A stretch of 64,000 nucleotides of DNA from Aquipuribacter hungaricus (GCF_042663885.1 NZ_JBHSXV010000001.1), one strand, 5' to 3'. Counted from the stretch's first letter, positions 7,452 to 16,580 are shown. Numbers and translations: made by a program. Notes: a model not told the origin generated them from the sequence alone.

Positions 7452-8679
7452 GTGCTGCTCCTCGGGTGGCGAGCGGCGCGGCGCCGGGCTCGCGGGCGCC
7501 GTGCAGGGCTGTCGCCAGGGCGGGGCCGATGGCGTCCAGCGGCATCACCTGCTGGGCGAGGCCGGCGCCGACGAGGCTGCCGGGCATCCCCCAGACGACG
7601 GAGGAGGCCTCGTCCTGGGCCCACAGCGTGGCGCCGGCGGCGGCGAGGTCGGCGGCGCCGGCCGTGCCGTCGGAGCCCATGCCGGTGAGGACGACCGCGA
7701 GCACGCCGCCGCCGACCGCACGGGCCACGGAGCGGAACATCACGTCGACGGCGGGGCGGCAGAAGTTCTCGGCGGGGGCGTCGGTGAGGCGCGCCCGGAG
7801 ACGGCCGCCCTCGCGGACGACCTCCAGGTGCCGACCGCCGCGGGCCACGACGACGGTGCCCGCCTGCAGCGGCTCGCCGTCCACCGCGTGCTGGACGCGG
7901 ACGGCGCAGGTGCGGTCGAGGCGCTCCGACAGCAGCTGCGTGAACTCCGCGGGCATGTGCTGGACGACGACGACGGGTACGGACAGGTTCGCGGGCAGCG
8001 CGCCGAGCACGCGGGCGAGCGCCTCGGGGCCGCCGGTGGACGAGCCGACGGCGAGCAGCGACGGCCGGGGGCCGCTCAGCCGGCCGCGGGCGCCGCCGAG
8101 CAGCGCCGCGGCACCGGCCGCGGCCGCACCGCCGAGCTGGGTCGGGACCAGGCGGCTGCCGTGCACGGGCGGCAGGGTGGTCGGTCGGGTGCCGGGACGG
8201 ACGGGGGCGCCGACCAGGGCCGGGCGGGCCGGCGCGCGGCCGGGGGTGGGGCGGGGGCCGCGACCGGCCAGGGCCCGCACGCGCGGGATCAGCTCGACGC
8301 GGACGGACTCCAGGCCGGAGCCGACCGCGGAGGCCTGGCCGGGCTTGGTGACGTAGTCCGTGGCGCCGGCGTCCAGGGCGTCGAAGGTGGCGCGGGCGCC
8401 GCGCTCGGTGAGCGTGGAGAACATGATGATGGGGGTGCGCCGGTCGGTCGTGCGGATCTCGCGGACCGCCTGGATGCCGTCCATGACGGGCATCTCGATG
8501 TCCATGACGACGACGTCGGGGCGCAGCCGACGGACGGCCTCGACGCCGAGCCGGCCGTTGGAGCTGGTCGCGACGACCTCGATCTCGGGGTCGCTCTGCA
8601 GGACGTCGCTGAGGAGCCGGCGCACGACGACCGAGTCGTCGACGACGACGACCTTGATGCGCTCCGTGGTGGGTGCCAC
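7444..8679 (-). CDS. cheB: CheB protein-glutamate methylesterase/deamidase
   Basis: 411 residues: receiver domain 9-130 with D14/D15 and phosphoacceptor D60 (VVVMDIEMPVMDG), an Ala/Pro-rich linker about 140-205, then the methylesterase domain. The catalytic triad Ser-His-Asp is visible as SSTGGPEA (S213/S214), VVQHMP (H241) and GMGSDG (D337). It removes methyl groups from, or deamidates, chemoreceptors when phosphorylated by CheA. GTG 8679 is chosen because the preceding sequence in frame is shadow coding over the upstream gene and the receiver begins ten residues later. It overlaps cheR by 8 bp. Confidence 0.95.
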   Translation of the reverse strand: MAPTTERIKVVVVDDSVVVRRLLSDVLQSDPEIEVVATSSNGRLGVEAVRRLRPDVVVMDIEMPVMDGIQAVREIRTTDRRTPIIMFSTLTERGARATFDALDAGATDYVTKPGQASAVGSGLESVRVELIPRVRALAGRGPRPTPGRAPARPALVGAPVRPGTRPTTLPPVHGSRLVPTQLGGAAAAGAAALLGGARGRLSGPRPSLLAVGSSTGGPEALARVLGALPANLSVPVVVVQHMPAEFTQLLSERLDRTCAVRVQHAVDGEPLQAGTVVVARGGRHLEVVREGGRLRARLTDAPAENFCRPAVDVMFRSVARAVGGGVLAVVLTGMGSDGTAGAADLAAAGATLWAQDEASSVVWGMPGSLVGAGLAQQVMPLDAIGPALATALHGAREPGAAPLATRGAARA

Positions 8680-8773
8680 CGGGGCCCTCCGCTCTGCCGG
8701 GCCGCCCGGGTGGGCAGCCGCACCCGTCTCATCGGCAGGCGGGGCCCGGACCTGAGCGTCCGGCGGGAGGGGG

Positions 8774-9793
8774 CTAGCCCGGCAGCACCTCGAGCAGGTC
8801 GGCGCAGAGGACGTCGTGGGTCTCGTTGGGGAGCACGTCGAGGACGACCTGCGCGGCGACGGCGGCGCTGCAGGCGTTCCACACCCCGCCGAGCAGGGCG
8901 GCCGGGGTGACGCCGGCCGCGTCGAGGCTGCGCAGCAGGTCCAGCTGCGCCGCCGCGGCCAGGCGCGTCCGGCCCGTCGTCTCCACGGCCCAGGCGACCG
9001 AGTGCATGTGCTCGGCCCACACCTGCGGCGCGGGGCGCCCGGGCAGCAGCAGCACCTCCTCGCGGGCCGCCGCGACGCGGCCGACCAGGGCCGCCGTGCC
9101 GAGCACGACGGGCGAGGGGCCGGCGGCGAGCAGGGCGCGCCCGGACGGCAGCAGCGGCGGCAGCGCCGGGTGCCCGGGGGCGGGCGGGTCGAGCCGGTGG
9201 GCCAGCGCCGAGGCGAGCACCGGGGCGGCGACGTCGTCACGCTCCCGCACCAGCGCGGCGAGCAGGGCGTCGGTGACGACGTCGGGCAGGTCGTCGGCCG
9301 GCACCGCCGAGGCCACGACGAGCTCCTCGGCGAGCCCGCGGCCGAGCGCCAGCAGGTCCCCGACGGTGCCGAACGACACCGCGCCGAGCCGGCGCGCGAG
9401 CCGCTGCAGCCGGCGGGCGAGCGCCGCGGCCGAGGCGGCGGCGTCCTCGGGGTCGGCAGCCAGGTCGGCGTCGAGACCGTGCCCGGCGTCCGAGCCGTGG
9501 TCCGCGGCGGGCCCGGCGGCACCCGCGGGGCGGCGGCCGGCGCCCTCGACCGCGGTGAGGTCGACGACCGTGGGGCCGTCGGGCCCGAGCAGCTCGCGGG
9601 CCCGCTCGCGGGACACGACGAGGTCGGCGCGCGCCCGGACCGGGGTGCGGACGTCCTGCGGCCCGGCCAGGAGCAGGCGCAGCAGGACGCGGGCGGCCCC
9701 GACGCCGCCCGGGGTCCGGGCGAGGTCGAGGCCGAGGGCGCTGGCGTCGGTCAGGCGGTAGGGCACCCTGCATGGTCGCCCCCGCACCCTCAC
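8774..9793 (-). CDS. uncharacterised protein encoded between mcp and cheB
   Basis: About 339 residues, rich in Ala, Leu, Arg and Asp, with no membrane segment, signal peptide or domain I recognise. It is likely mostly alpha-helical (repeated patterns such as AAALARRLQRLARRL, VRERDDVAAPVLASALAHRL). Distinct stretches worth searching are RPAPQVWAEHMHSVAWAVE and VLDVLPNETHDVLCADLLE. The start is uncertain: GTG 9793, or GTG 9766 just before PYRLTDASALG. Its position inside the che operon, 52 bp after mcp and 94 bp before cheB, suggests a signalling accessory role, but that is inference from location alone. Confidence 0.65.
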   Translation of the reverse strand: MRVRGRPCRVPYRLTDASALGLDLARTPGGVGAARVLLRLLLAGPQDVRTPVRARADLVVSRERARELLGPDGPTVVDLTAVEGAGRRPAGAAGPAADHGSDAGHGLDADLAADPEDAAASAAALARRLQRLARRLGAVSFGTVGDLLALGRGLAEELVVASAVPADDLPDVVTDALLAALVRERDDVAAPVLASALAHRLDPPAPGHPALPPLLPSGRALLAAGPSPVVLGTAALVGRVAAAREEVLLLPGRPAPQVWAEHMHSVAWAVETTGRTRLAAAAQLDLLRSLDAAGVTPAALLGGVWNACSAAVAAQVVLDVLPNETHDVLCADLLEVLPG

Positions 9794-9845
9794 GACGTCG
9801 CCCCCCGCCCGGGGCGTTCATCCGGACGGGGGGCGGCGGGTGGGC

Positions 9846-11447
9846 TCAGAGGGTGAACTGGCGCACCGTGGCGTCGAGCTGCTCGCTGAGGGTGGACAGG
9901 CCGCGGGTGGCGTCGGCGCTGGTCTGCGCCTGGGCCGAGGACTGCTCGGCGGCGGCGGCGACGGCGACGATCCCGGCGCCGATCTCCGCGGAACCGGCGG
10001 CCGCCTCGGACAGGGAGCGGCCCATCTCGCTGGTCGTCGCGGTCTGCTCCTCGACGGCCGAGGCGATGGTCGTCTGGATGTCGTTGATCCGGGCGATGGT
10101 CGCCTCGATGCGCTCGATGGCGACGACCACGTCGGAGGAGTCGGACTGGATCGCGGTGACCCGCTTGCCGATGTCCTCGGTCGCCTTGCCGGTCTGGGTG
10201 GCGAGCTCCTTGACCTCGGTGGCGACGACCGCGAAGCCCTTGCCGGCCTCGCCAGCCCGGGCGGCCTCGATGGTCGCGTTGAGGGCCAGCAGGTTGGTCT
10301 GCTCGGCGATGGAGGTGATGACCCGGACGACCTCGCCGATGAGCTGGCTGGACTCGCCGAGGCGGGTGACGATCTGGTTGGCCTGGCCGGCGACGGTGAC
10401 CGCGTCGGAGGCGACCGCGGCGGCCTCCTGGGCGTTCTGGGCGATCTCGCGGATGGACTGGCCCATCTCCTCGACGCCCGCGGCGACGGTCTGCACGTTG
10501 CGGGTGACCTGCTCGGCGGCGGCGGCGACGACGTTGGCCTGCTGGCTGGACTCGTCGGCGGCCGCGGCGACCTCGGCGGAGGAGCTGCCCATCTGCTCGG
10601 CGGAGCCGAGCAGCTCGCCGGCGCTGGCCTGCACCCGGCCGAGGGACTCGCGCAGCCGGGCGGCGAGGCTGTCGACGGCGGTGCCGATGCGGCCCACCTC
10701 GTCGGTGCGGCCGGTGGCGGCGCTGACCCGCAGGTCGCCCGAGGCGAGGGTCTCCAGCGCCCGGACCGACGCGGCCAGCGGCGGCGCGGTGAGGCGGTAC
10801 AGGGCGAAGCCGACCAGGCCGACGAGCAGGGCGCCGACGCCGGCGCTGAGCCACAGCACGACCGAGGTGAGGTCGCCCATGTCCTTGGCCTCGGCGAGCT
10901 TCGTCGCGACCGACTCGTCGACGACGGCCGTGGTGGCGTCCATGGCCTCGTCGATGACGTCCTCGGCGGCATCGACCGTCGGCCACGCCTCGCCGGCGGC
11001 GTCGGGGTCTGCCTCGACGGCGGCGAGCGCGGTGTCGACGGCGGCCTCGTACTCCTCGAACCCGCTCTGCAGGTCCGCGACGGCGGCGTCCACCTCGGGG
11101 GCGAGCTCGAGGGCCTCGAGGTCGTCGAAGTAGGCCTGGACCGTGTCCTGGTCCTCGGCGAAGCCCTCGCGGCCGGCGACGGCGTCACCGGACAGCGCGG
11201 CGATGAAGGTGGTCGACTTGTGCTCCGAGGCGCGGTTGGCCAGGTGGAGCAGCAGCTCGTCCGCTGCGACGTCCTCGCGGTAGGCGGCGTTGACGGCGGT
11301 GCGCTGGTTGCTCATGACCTGGTTGCTCACCGCGACGGCGAGCAGGGTCAGGACGACCACGGCGACCATCGCGCCGATCTTGCCGGCGAGGCTGAGGTTC
11401 GCCAGCGCGCCTGCCCGGGCGGCAGGTCGGGGGGTGGGGGTGCTCAC
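9846..11447 (-). CDS. methyl-accepting chemotaxis protein
   Basis: 533 residues. TM1 is about 22-44 (IGAMVAVVVLTLLAVAVS), followed by a ~150-residue extracytoplasmic helical sensor, TM2 about 195-217 (LWLSAGVGALLVGLVGFALY), a HAMP domain (PLAASVRALETLASGDL) and the long coiled-coil signalling domain. The hairpin tip is canonical (VITSIAEQTNLLALNATIEA, then GKGFAVVATEVKELA). The sensor begins with the NQRTAVNAAYREDVAADELL region, resembling a four-helix-bundle sensor; the ligand is unknown. It is the only receptor in the window and lies between cheW and cheB. Confidence 0.95.
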   Translation of the reverse strand: MSTPTPRPAARAGALANLSLAGKIGAMVAVVVLTLLAVAVSNQVMSNQRTAVNAAYREDVAADELLLHLANRASEHKSTTFIAALSGDAVAGREGFAEDQDTVQAYFDDLEALELAPEVDAAVADLQSGFEEYEAAVDTALAAVEADPDAAGEAWPTVDAAEDVIDEAMDATTAVVDESVATKLAEAKDMGDLTSVVLWLSAGVGALLVGLVGFALYRLTAPPLAASVRALETLASGDLRVSAATGRTDEVGRIGTAVDSLAARLRESLGRVQASAGELLGSAEQMGSSSAEVAAAADESSQQANVVAAAAEQVTRNVQTVAAGVEEMGQSIREIAQNAQEAAAVASDAVTVAGQANQIVTRLGESSQLIGEVVRVITSIAEQTNLLALNATIEAARAGEAGKGFAVVATEVKELATQTGKATEDIGKRVTAIQSDSSDVVVAIERIEATIARINDIQTTIASAVEEQTATTSEMGRSLSEAAAGSAEIGAGIVAVAAAAEQSSAQAQTSADATRGLSTLSEQLDATVRQFTL

Positions 11448-11553
11448 GGGGTGCTCCTCGGGATGGGGTGGTGCCAGGTGTGGGGGTGGGGGCAGGGCGT
11501 GGTGCGGACGGCCGGGGGACTCGAGGTCCGGCGGCGCGCCTCGGCGGCGCGGG

Positions 11554-12021
11554 TCAGCCGTCCTTGCGGAACGCGGTGACGCGGGCGACGTCGAGGATGA
11601 GCAGCAGCGAGTCCTCGAGCGGGCAGGTGGCGCGCAGCAGGTCGCGGGCGACGCCGGTCAGGGTGGTGGGGACGGCCTCGTGGCCGGACCGGGGCACCTG
11701 GACGACGTCGGCGATCTTGTCCACCAGCAGGCTGGCGGACCCGTCGGCGGTCCGGACGACGACGTTCATCCGCCGGGCCGTCGGCGTGCGGCCGAGCCGC
11801 GCACCCAGGTCGATCGCGGTGACGATCTGCCCGCGCAGGTTGATGAGCCCGCGCACGGCCGGCGGCGCCAGCGGCACCGGGGTCAGGCCCGGGTTGCGCA
11901 GCACCTCCTGCACGGTGAGGGCGTCGATGCCGAGGTACAGCTCGTCCACCCAGAAGGTGCAGTACTGCACCGCGTCGAGGCCGGCCTCGGTACCGGCGGG
12001 GGTGAGCAGGTCAGCGGGCAC
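11554..12021 (-). CDS. cheW: CheW coupling protein
   Basis: 155 residues covering a single CheW domain (YCTFWVDELYLGIDALTVQEV, then VRGLINLRGQIVTAIDL, SLLVDKIADVVQVP, and LLILDVARV near the end). CheW bridges chemoreceptors and the CheA kinase. It overlaps the end of cheA by 11 bp, so the two are translationally coupled. A 106-bp gap separates it from mcp. Confidence 0.95.
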   Translation of the reverse strand: MPADLLTPAGTEAGLDAVQYCTFWVDELYLGIDALTVQEVLRNPGLTPVPLAPPAVRGLINLRGQIVTAIDLGARLGRTPTARRMNVVVRTADGSASLLVDKIADVVQVPRSGHEAVPTTLTGVARDLLRATCPLEDSLLLILDVARVTAFRKDG

Positions 12022-14362
12022 GGGAGTACTCCTCGTCGGTGGCGGCGTCGTAGCCGGCGTGGTCGGTGCCGAAGGGGGCGGCCAGGGCCGCGACGTCGAG
12101 GACGTCGGTGATGTGGCCGTTGACCACGAGGGAGCCGAGGCTGCCGCTGCGGGCGCCGATCGGGGACAGCACCAGCGGGACCTCGACGATGTCGACGATC
12201 TCGCTCACGCGCAGGCCGACCAGGCCGCCGCGGTGCTGGTAGACGACGAGGGTGACCGTCGCCGGGCGGCCCAGCTGCTCGAGCTCGGGCGCGCCGCCCT
12301 GGCCGGGGACGCCGTAGCCGCCGCCCCAGCCGCCCTGGTCGACCTCGACGACGGGGAGCAGGTCGCCGCGGTACTGGACGACCGTGCTGGACCCGACCCG
12401 CTCGAGCGCCGTGACCGGCACCTCCTCGAGGCGGGCGACGAGCTCCAGGGGGACGGCGACGTTGCGGTCGCCGTCGGTGCGCACGACGAGCAGGCTGCGC
12501 AGCGCCGAGGTCTCCGCGAGCAGGGACGGGTCGTCCTGCATGCTCGAGGTGATGCTGGCCGCGGCGTGCTGGATGTTGCCCGCACCGGCCAGGCCGAGGA
12601 CGTCGAGGATGAGCGCGATCCGCCCGTCGCCCATGACCGCCGCGCCGGCGAACAGCTGCAGCGAGGTCAGCGCCGCGCCCAGCGGCTTGACGACGATCTC
12701 CTGGGTCTCGAGGACCTCGTCCACGACCAGGCCGAACTCGTTGTTGTCGCTGCGCAGGACCGCGATGGTCGCCGCGGCGCGGTGCTCGGAGGTGGAGCCG
12801 AGCTGGCCGCCGAGGTCGAGCAGGGGCAGCAGGCGCCCGCGCAGGCGGTGGACCGGCACGCCGGCGACGTACTCCACGCCCTTGGTCGGGTCGTCCGGGT
12901 GCATTCGGACCAGCTCGAGCAGGTTGGCCTGCGGGATGGCGTAGCGCTCCTCGCCCTGGCGGACGACGAGGGCGGGGATGATCGCCAGGGTCAGCGGGAT
13001 GGTGACGCGCATGACGGTGCCGTGGCCGAGCGTGGAGGTGAGGTCGACGCTGCCGCCGATCTTCTCGATGTTCGTGCGCACGACGTCCATGCCGACGCCG
13101 CGGCCGGAGACGTTGGTGACGGCCTCGGCGGTGGAGAAGCCGGGGCGGAAGATGAGGTCGAGGACGGCCCGGCGGCTCATGCCGGCGAGCTCGTCGGAGG
13201 TGATGAGCCCCTTCTCGACGGCCTTGCGGCCGATCTTCGCGGGGTCGATCCCGGCGCCGTCGTCGCAGATCTCCATGACGACCTGGCCGGACTCGTGGTA
13301 CGCCCGCAGGGTCAGCGTGCCGCGGCGCGGCTTGCCGGCGGCCTCGCGGGCGTCGGCGGTCTCGATGCCGTGGTCGACGGAGTTGCGGACCAGGTGCGTC
13401 AGGGGGTCCTTGACGGCGTCGAGCAGGGTGCGGTCGAGCTCGGTCTCCCGGCCGTGCATGACCAGGTCCAGCTCCTTGCCGCACTGCGCGGACAGGTCGC
13501 GGACGACGCGGGGCAGCTTGGCCCACAGGTAGTCCATGGGCTGCATGCGCGTCTTCATGACGGCCTCCTGCAGCGAGGAGGAGATGAGGTCGAGCCGGTG
13601 CGCGGAGCGGACCAGGTCGGCGTCGGAGGAGTCGGCGGCCAGCTGCAGGACCTGGTTGCGCGACAGGACGAGCTCGCCGACCAGCTGCATGAGGTTCTCG
13701 AGGACGTCGACGTCGACGCGGATCGAGGAGTCGACCGCGGAGCGCTTCTTGGACTGCTTCTCCAGGGCGCCGGCGAGGACCTCGTCGGTGACGACCTCGG
13801 CGTCGGCGAGGATCTCGCCCAGGTGGCGGCTGTCGCCGGCGACCTGGACGCCGAGGGCGGCGCCGACGAGCTCGGGGCTCACGGCGCCGGAGTCGACGAG
13901 GATCTCGCCGAGGCTGTCGCGGCCGTCGGCCTCGGCGGCCGGCTCGGGCTCGGCGACGGCCTGCGTCGTCTCCAGGACCGCGCGGACGGCCTCGACGGCC
14001 TCGCTGACGTCGCAGCTCGCGTCGACGCCGGTGGCCTCGATGGTGGTGAGGACGGCGCGGACGGCGTCGACCATCTGGAGCAGGACGTCGGTGGTCGGCC
14101 CGTCGAGGACGCGGTCGCCGTCGCGCAGCTTGGCGAGCAGGTTCTCGCCGACGTGCGTGACCTTCTCGAGGTTGCCGAAGCCGAGGAAGCCGCTGGTGCC
14201 CTTGATCGTGTGGATCGTCCGGAAGACGCTGGCCAGCAGGTCGCGTGACCCCGGGGCCTGTTCGAGCTCCACGAAGTCGCGGTCGAGCTGGTCCAGGTTC
14301 TCGTGGCTCTCCACGAGGAACTCCTGGACGATCTCGTCCATGCCGTCGGTCGCGCTGCTCAC
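12011..14362 (-). CDS. cheA: CheA histidine kinase with two C-terminal CheW-like domains
   Basis: 783 residues. The HPt domain (1-105) has phosphoacceptor H51 in HTIKGTSGF. Residues about 147-203 hold two copies of an LGEIL-(D/A)-x8-L-x2-AL motif resembling MshEN-type repeats, in place of a normal P2 domain. The dimerisation helices follow (about 205-265). The HATPase domain has the N-box HLVRNSVDHG (N327), DDGAGID and GRGVGMDVV. A first CheW-like domain is about 465-600, and a second CheW-like segment about 615-770 begins LRSLLVVRTDGDRNVAV. The GTG start follows a GGAGG ribosome-binding site. It heads the che operon; no receiver domain is attached. Confidence 0.95.
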   Translation of the reverse strand: MSSATDGMDEIVQEFLVESHENLDQLDRDFVELEQAPGSRDLLASVFRTIHTIKGTSGFLGFGNLEKVTHVGENLLAKLRDGDRVLDGPTTDVLLQMVDAVRAVLTTIEATGVDASCDVSEAVEAVRAVLETTQAVAEPEPAAEADGRDSLGEILVDSGAVSPELVGAALGVQVAGDSRHLGEILADAEVVTDEVLAGALEKQSKKRSAVDSSIRVDVDVLENLMQLVGELVLSRNQVLQLAADSSDADLVRSAHRLDLISSSLQEAVMKTRMQPMDYLWAKLPRVVRDLSAQCGKELDLVMHGRETELDRTLLDAVKDPLTHLVRNSVDHGIETADAREAAGKPRRGTLTLRAYHESGQVVMEICDDGAGIDPAKIGRKAVEKGLITSDELAGMSRRAVLDLIFRPGFSTAEAVTNVSGRGVGMDVVRTNIEKIGGSVDLTSTLGHGTVMRVTIPLTLAIIPALVVRQGEERYAIPQANLLELVRMHPDDPTKGVEYVAGVPVHRLRGRLLPLLDLGGQLGSTSEHRAAATIAVLRSDNNEFGLVVDEVLETQEIVVKPLGAALTSLQLFAGAAVMGDGRIALILDVLGLAGAGNIQHAAASITSSMQDDPSLLAETSALRSLLVVRTDGDRNVAVPLELVARLEEVPVTALERVGSSTVVQYRGDLLPVVEVDQGGWGGGYGVPGQGGAPELEQLGRPATVTLVVYQHRGGLVGLRVSEIVDIVEVPLVLSPIGARSGSLGSLVVNGHITDVLDVAALAAPFGTDHAGYDAATDEEYSRAR

Positions 14363-14384
14363 GGCGCCTCCATCGAGAATCCGA

Positions 14385-14403
14385 CGTGACCACGGTGGTC
14401 ACG
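14385..14403. promoter_or_regulatory. 19-bp perfect palindrome in the cheA leader
   Basis: CGTGACCAC-G-GTGGTCACG is a perfect inverted repeat with a single central base, sitting 23 bp upstream of the cheA GTG and just downstream of the predicted sigma28-like promoter. It could be an operator or an mRNA hairpin near the 5' end. No regulator can be named. Confidence 0.5.
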
Positions 14404-14412
14404 ACCTCGACG

Positions 14413-14439
14413 TGATCGGCAGCAGGACGGGCGACCTTA
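14413..14439 (-). promoter_or_regulatory. sigma28 (FliA/WhiG-type) promoter for the che operon
   Basis: On the minus strand TAAGGTCG, an 11-base spacer and GCCGATCA match the sigma28 consensus TAAAGTTT-N11-GCCGATAA at 5 of 8 and 7 of 8 positions with the exact spacing. The -10 ends about 50 bp before the cheA start. Sigma28 control of chemotaxis genes is established in many motile bacteria; here it is inferred from the motif. Confidence 0.55.
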
Positions 14440-14491
14440 ACCGGAGGCCCTTGACAGGGGCGGGGAGCCGTGACGGGGCCTGGCTGCGGGG

Positions 14492-14535
14492 GCACGACAG
14501 AGGCCCGGGGCGTCTGCCCCGGGCCTCCGTCGTGC
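14492..14535. terminator. strong hairpin terminator between malG-like gene and cheA promoter
   Basis: GCACGAC (14492-14498) plus GAGGCCCGGGGC (14500-14511) pair with GCCCCGGGCCTC (14516-14527) plus GTCGTGC (14529-14535), one mismatch, loop GTCT. It lies 24 bp after the stop of the sugar permease gene. No U-tract follows, as is common for actinobacterial hairpin terminators. It separates the ABC transporter from the che promoter region. Confidence 0.75.
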
Positions 14536-14558
14536 TGGTGCTGTGCTGGTGCGCGCTG

Positions 14559-15530
14559 TCAGCCCTTGACGCTGCCCGCGAGCAGGCCGCGGACGAAGAA
14601 GCGCTGGAGCGACAGGAACACGATGAGCGGCACGATGATCGAGATCACGGCGCCGGCGGTGAGGACGTGCCACTCCGAGCCGCGCGAGCCGACCAGGCTG
14701 GCCAGGCGCTCGGTGAGCGGGAAGGTGTCGGGCGAGCCGAACGTCAGGGCGACGAGCAGGTCGTTCCACACCCAGAGGAACTGGAAGACGCCGAACGCGG
14801 CGATGGCCGGCGTGAGCAGCGGCATGAGCACCTGGAAGAAGATCTTCACGTGCCCGGCGCCGTCGACGCGGGCGGCCTCGATGAGGGACTTGGGGATGTC
14901 CTTCATGAAGTTGTGGAGCAGGAAGATCGCCAGGGGCAGGGCGAAGATCGAGTGCGAGAGCCAGATGGGCCAGAACGACCCGGCCAGCCCGGCGTCGTTG
15001 TAGTCGCGCAGCAGCGGGATGAGCGTCACCTGGATGGGGACGATCTGCAGGGCGAACACCCCGACGAAGAGCGCGTCGCGGCCCGGGAAGTCCATCCACG
15101 CGAAGGCGTAGGCCGCCAGCAGCGCGAGCGTGATCGGGATGATGACCGCGGGCAGGGTGATGACGAGGGAGTTGATGAAGTACGAGGCGAAGTTGTTCTG
15201 CCCGCCGTACAGCACCAGGTTGTAGTTGTTGACCGTCACCTGCGGGTCCAGGGGGAAGGTCCACCAGCCCGTGGTCTTGGTCTGGATCTCGGGGCGGATC
15301 GACGACAGCACGAGGCCGAACGTCGGGATCGTCCACAGCACCGCCAGGACGATGGCGATGAGGGAGGCCCCGGGGTTGGTGAGGCGCTTCTTGGCCTTCG
15401 CCGAGCGGGGGACGGTGCCGGTGCGGCTGCCGCCGCCCGACACGGCCGGGTCGACGAAGTCGCCCGCCTTGACGCCGGGGGCGCTCGCGGCGCTGGTCGT
15501 GAATCCCTGCTCCCGGTCGGTGGTGCTCAT
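14559..15530 (-). CDS. sugar ABC transporter permease (MalG type)
   Basis: 323 residues with a ~45-residue cytoplasmic N-terminus and six predicted membrane spans (first at ASLIAIVLAVLWTIPTFGLVL). The EAA loop EAARVDGAGHVKIFFQVLMP is the ATPase contact signature of binding-protein-dependent permeases. It is the inner-membrane partner of the upstream MalF-type permease. ATG 15530 overlaps that gene's stop by 4 bp (ATGA). No ATPase gene is in the cluster, so a shared MsiK/UgpC-type ATPase encoded elsewhere is likely, as in many actinobacteria. It probably imports an oligosaccharide; the sugar is unknown. Confidence 0.9.
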   Translation of the reverse strand: MSTTDREQGFTTSAASAPGVKAGDFVDPAVSGGGSRTGTVPRSAKAKKRLTNPGASLIAIVLAVLWTIPTFGLVLSSIRPEIQTKTTGWWTFPLDPQVTVNNYNLVLYGGQNNFASYFINSLVITLPAVIIPITLALLAAYAFAWMDFPGRDALFVGVFALQIVPIQVTLIPLLRDYNDAGLAGSFWPIWLSHSIFALPLAIFLLHNFMKDIPKSLIEAARVDGAGHVKIFFQVLMPLLTPAIAAFGVFQFLWVWNDLLVALTFGSPDTFPLTERLASLVGSRGSEWHVLTAGAVISIIVPLIVFLSLQRFFVRGLLAGSVKG

Positions 15531-16516
15531 CGGACATCCTCCGAGATGCGCATCTGGCGCACGTTGTAGACGACGATCGGGACGACGAGGACGAACAGGA
15601 TCGTCGCCAGGGCTGCGCCGAGGCCGGCGTTCGACTGCCGGAACGCCTGCGTGTAGAACTCGTTGGCGACCACCGACGTGCCGTAGTTGCCGCCGGTCAT
15701 GGTGCGGACGATGTCGAAGACCTTGAGCGTGCCGATGGCGATGGTCGTCAGCACGACCACCAGCGCCGGGCGGATGCCGGGGACGGTGATGTGGCGGAAC
15801 ATCTGCATCCCGGTGACGCCGTCCAGGCGCGCGGCCTCGGTGACGTCGTCGGGGATGGCCTTGATGGCCGCGGACAGGATCGTCATGGCGAAGCCGGTCT
15901 GCACCCAGATGAACACGACGATGAGGAAGAACGTGTTCCACGGGCCGTTGAGCAGGAACTGGTAGGGCTCCTGGCCCAGCCAGACCAGGATCTGGTTGAG
16001 CAGGCCGATCTGCTGGATGTCGCCGATGTCGGCCTTGTACTCGTAGACGAAGCGCCAGATGATGCTGGCGCCGACGAGCGAGATCGCCATCGGCAGGAAG
16101 ATGAGCGCCTTGGCCAGGGCCTCGACCGGCGAGCGGTCGACGACGACCGCGTACAGCAGGCCGAGGAACGTGGCGGCGACGGGGACGATGAGGACCCAGA
16201 TGATGGTGTTGACCAGCACCGAGCGCAGGTCGTTGCTCGTGGCCAGCGCGACGAAGTTGTCGAGGCCGACGAACGTCTCGCCCCGGCGGTCGAAGAACGA
16301 CTGGTAGATCGTGAGGATCGCCGGCCGGATGAGGCCCCACAGCAGCAGCAGCGCCGCCGGGCCGACGAAAGCCAGGAAGACCAGCCACGACGGGACGTTC
16401 CTGGGCCGGTCCACGGCGAAGAGCAGCACGCCCATGACCGCGACGAACAGGATGATGGCCGCGACCATCGTGATGAGCTTGTCGCCGGTGCTGTCGGCAG
16501 AGAGCAGTAGATCCAT
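15527..16516 (-). CDS. sugar ABC transporter permease (MalF type)
   Basis: 329 residues, with an N-terminal hydrophobic span (ITMVAAIILFVAVMGVLLF) plus about six further spans. The EAA motif is EAARLDGVTGMQMFRHITVP. It pairs with the MalG-type subunit, overlapping it by 4 bp. It is separated from the substrate-binding protein gene by 152 bp containing two stable hairpins. Start ATG 16516 lacks a strong ribosome-binding site directly upstream (GGAG is about 9 bases away). Confidence 0.9.
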   Translation of the reverse strand: MDLLLSADSTGDKLITMVAAIILFVAVMGVLLFAVDRPRNVPSWLVFLAFVGPAALLLLWGLIRPAILTIYQSFFDRRGETFVGLDNFVALATSNDLRSVLVNTIIWVLIVPVAATFLGLLYAVVVDRSPVEALAKALIFLPMAISLVGASIIWRFVYEYKADIGDIQQIGLLNQILVWLGQEPYQFLLNGPWNTFFLIVVFIWVQTGFAMTILSAAIKAIPDDVTEAARLDGVTGMQMFRHITVPGIRPALVVVLTTIAIGTLKVFDIVRTMTGGNYGTSVVANEFYTQAFRQSNAGLGAALATILFVLVVPIVVYNVRQMRISEDVR

Positions 16517-16580
16517 GGTCCGCGCATCTCCTCGTCGTGATGGTGGACGGCCTCGTGGGGCGAGGCCCGGGCCGAGGTGC

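Noticed and set aside
11468..14248. 926-residue plus-strand frame opposite cheA
   Set aside because: Gly/Val/Asp/Ala-rich shadow of cheA; no domain recognisable and the minus strand is clearly coding.
14451..14456. TTGACA on the plus strand as a -35 element
   Set aside because: It points toward the terminator and away from any plus-strand gene; the minus-strand sigma28-like motif fits better.
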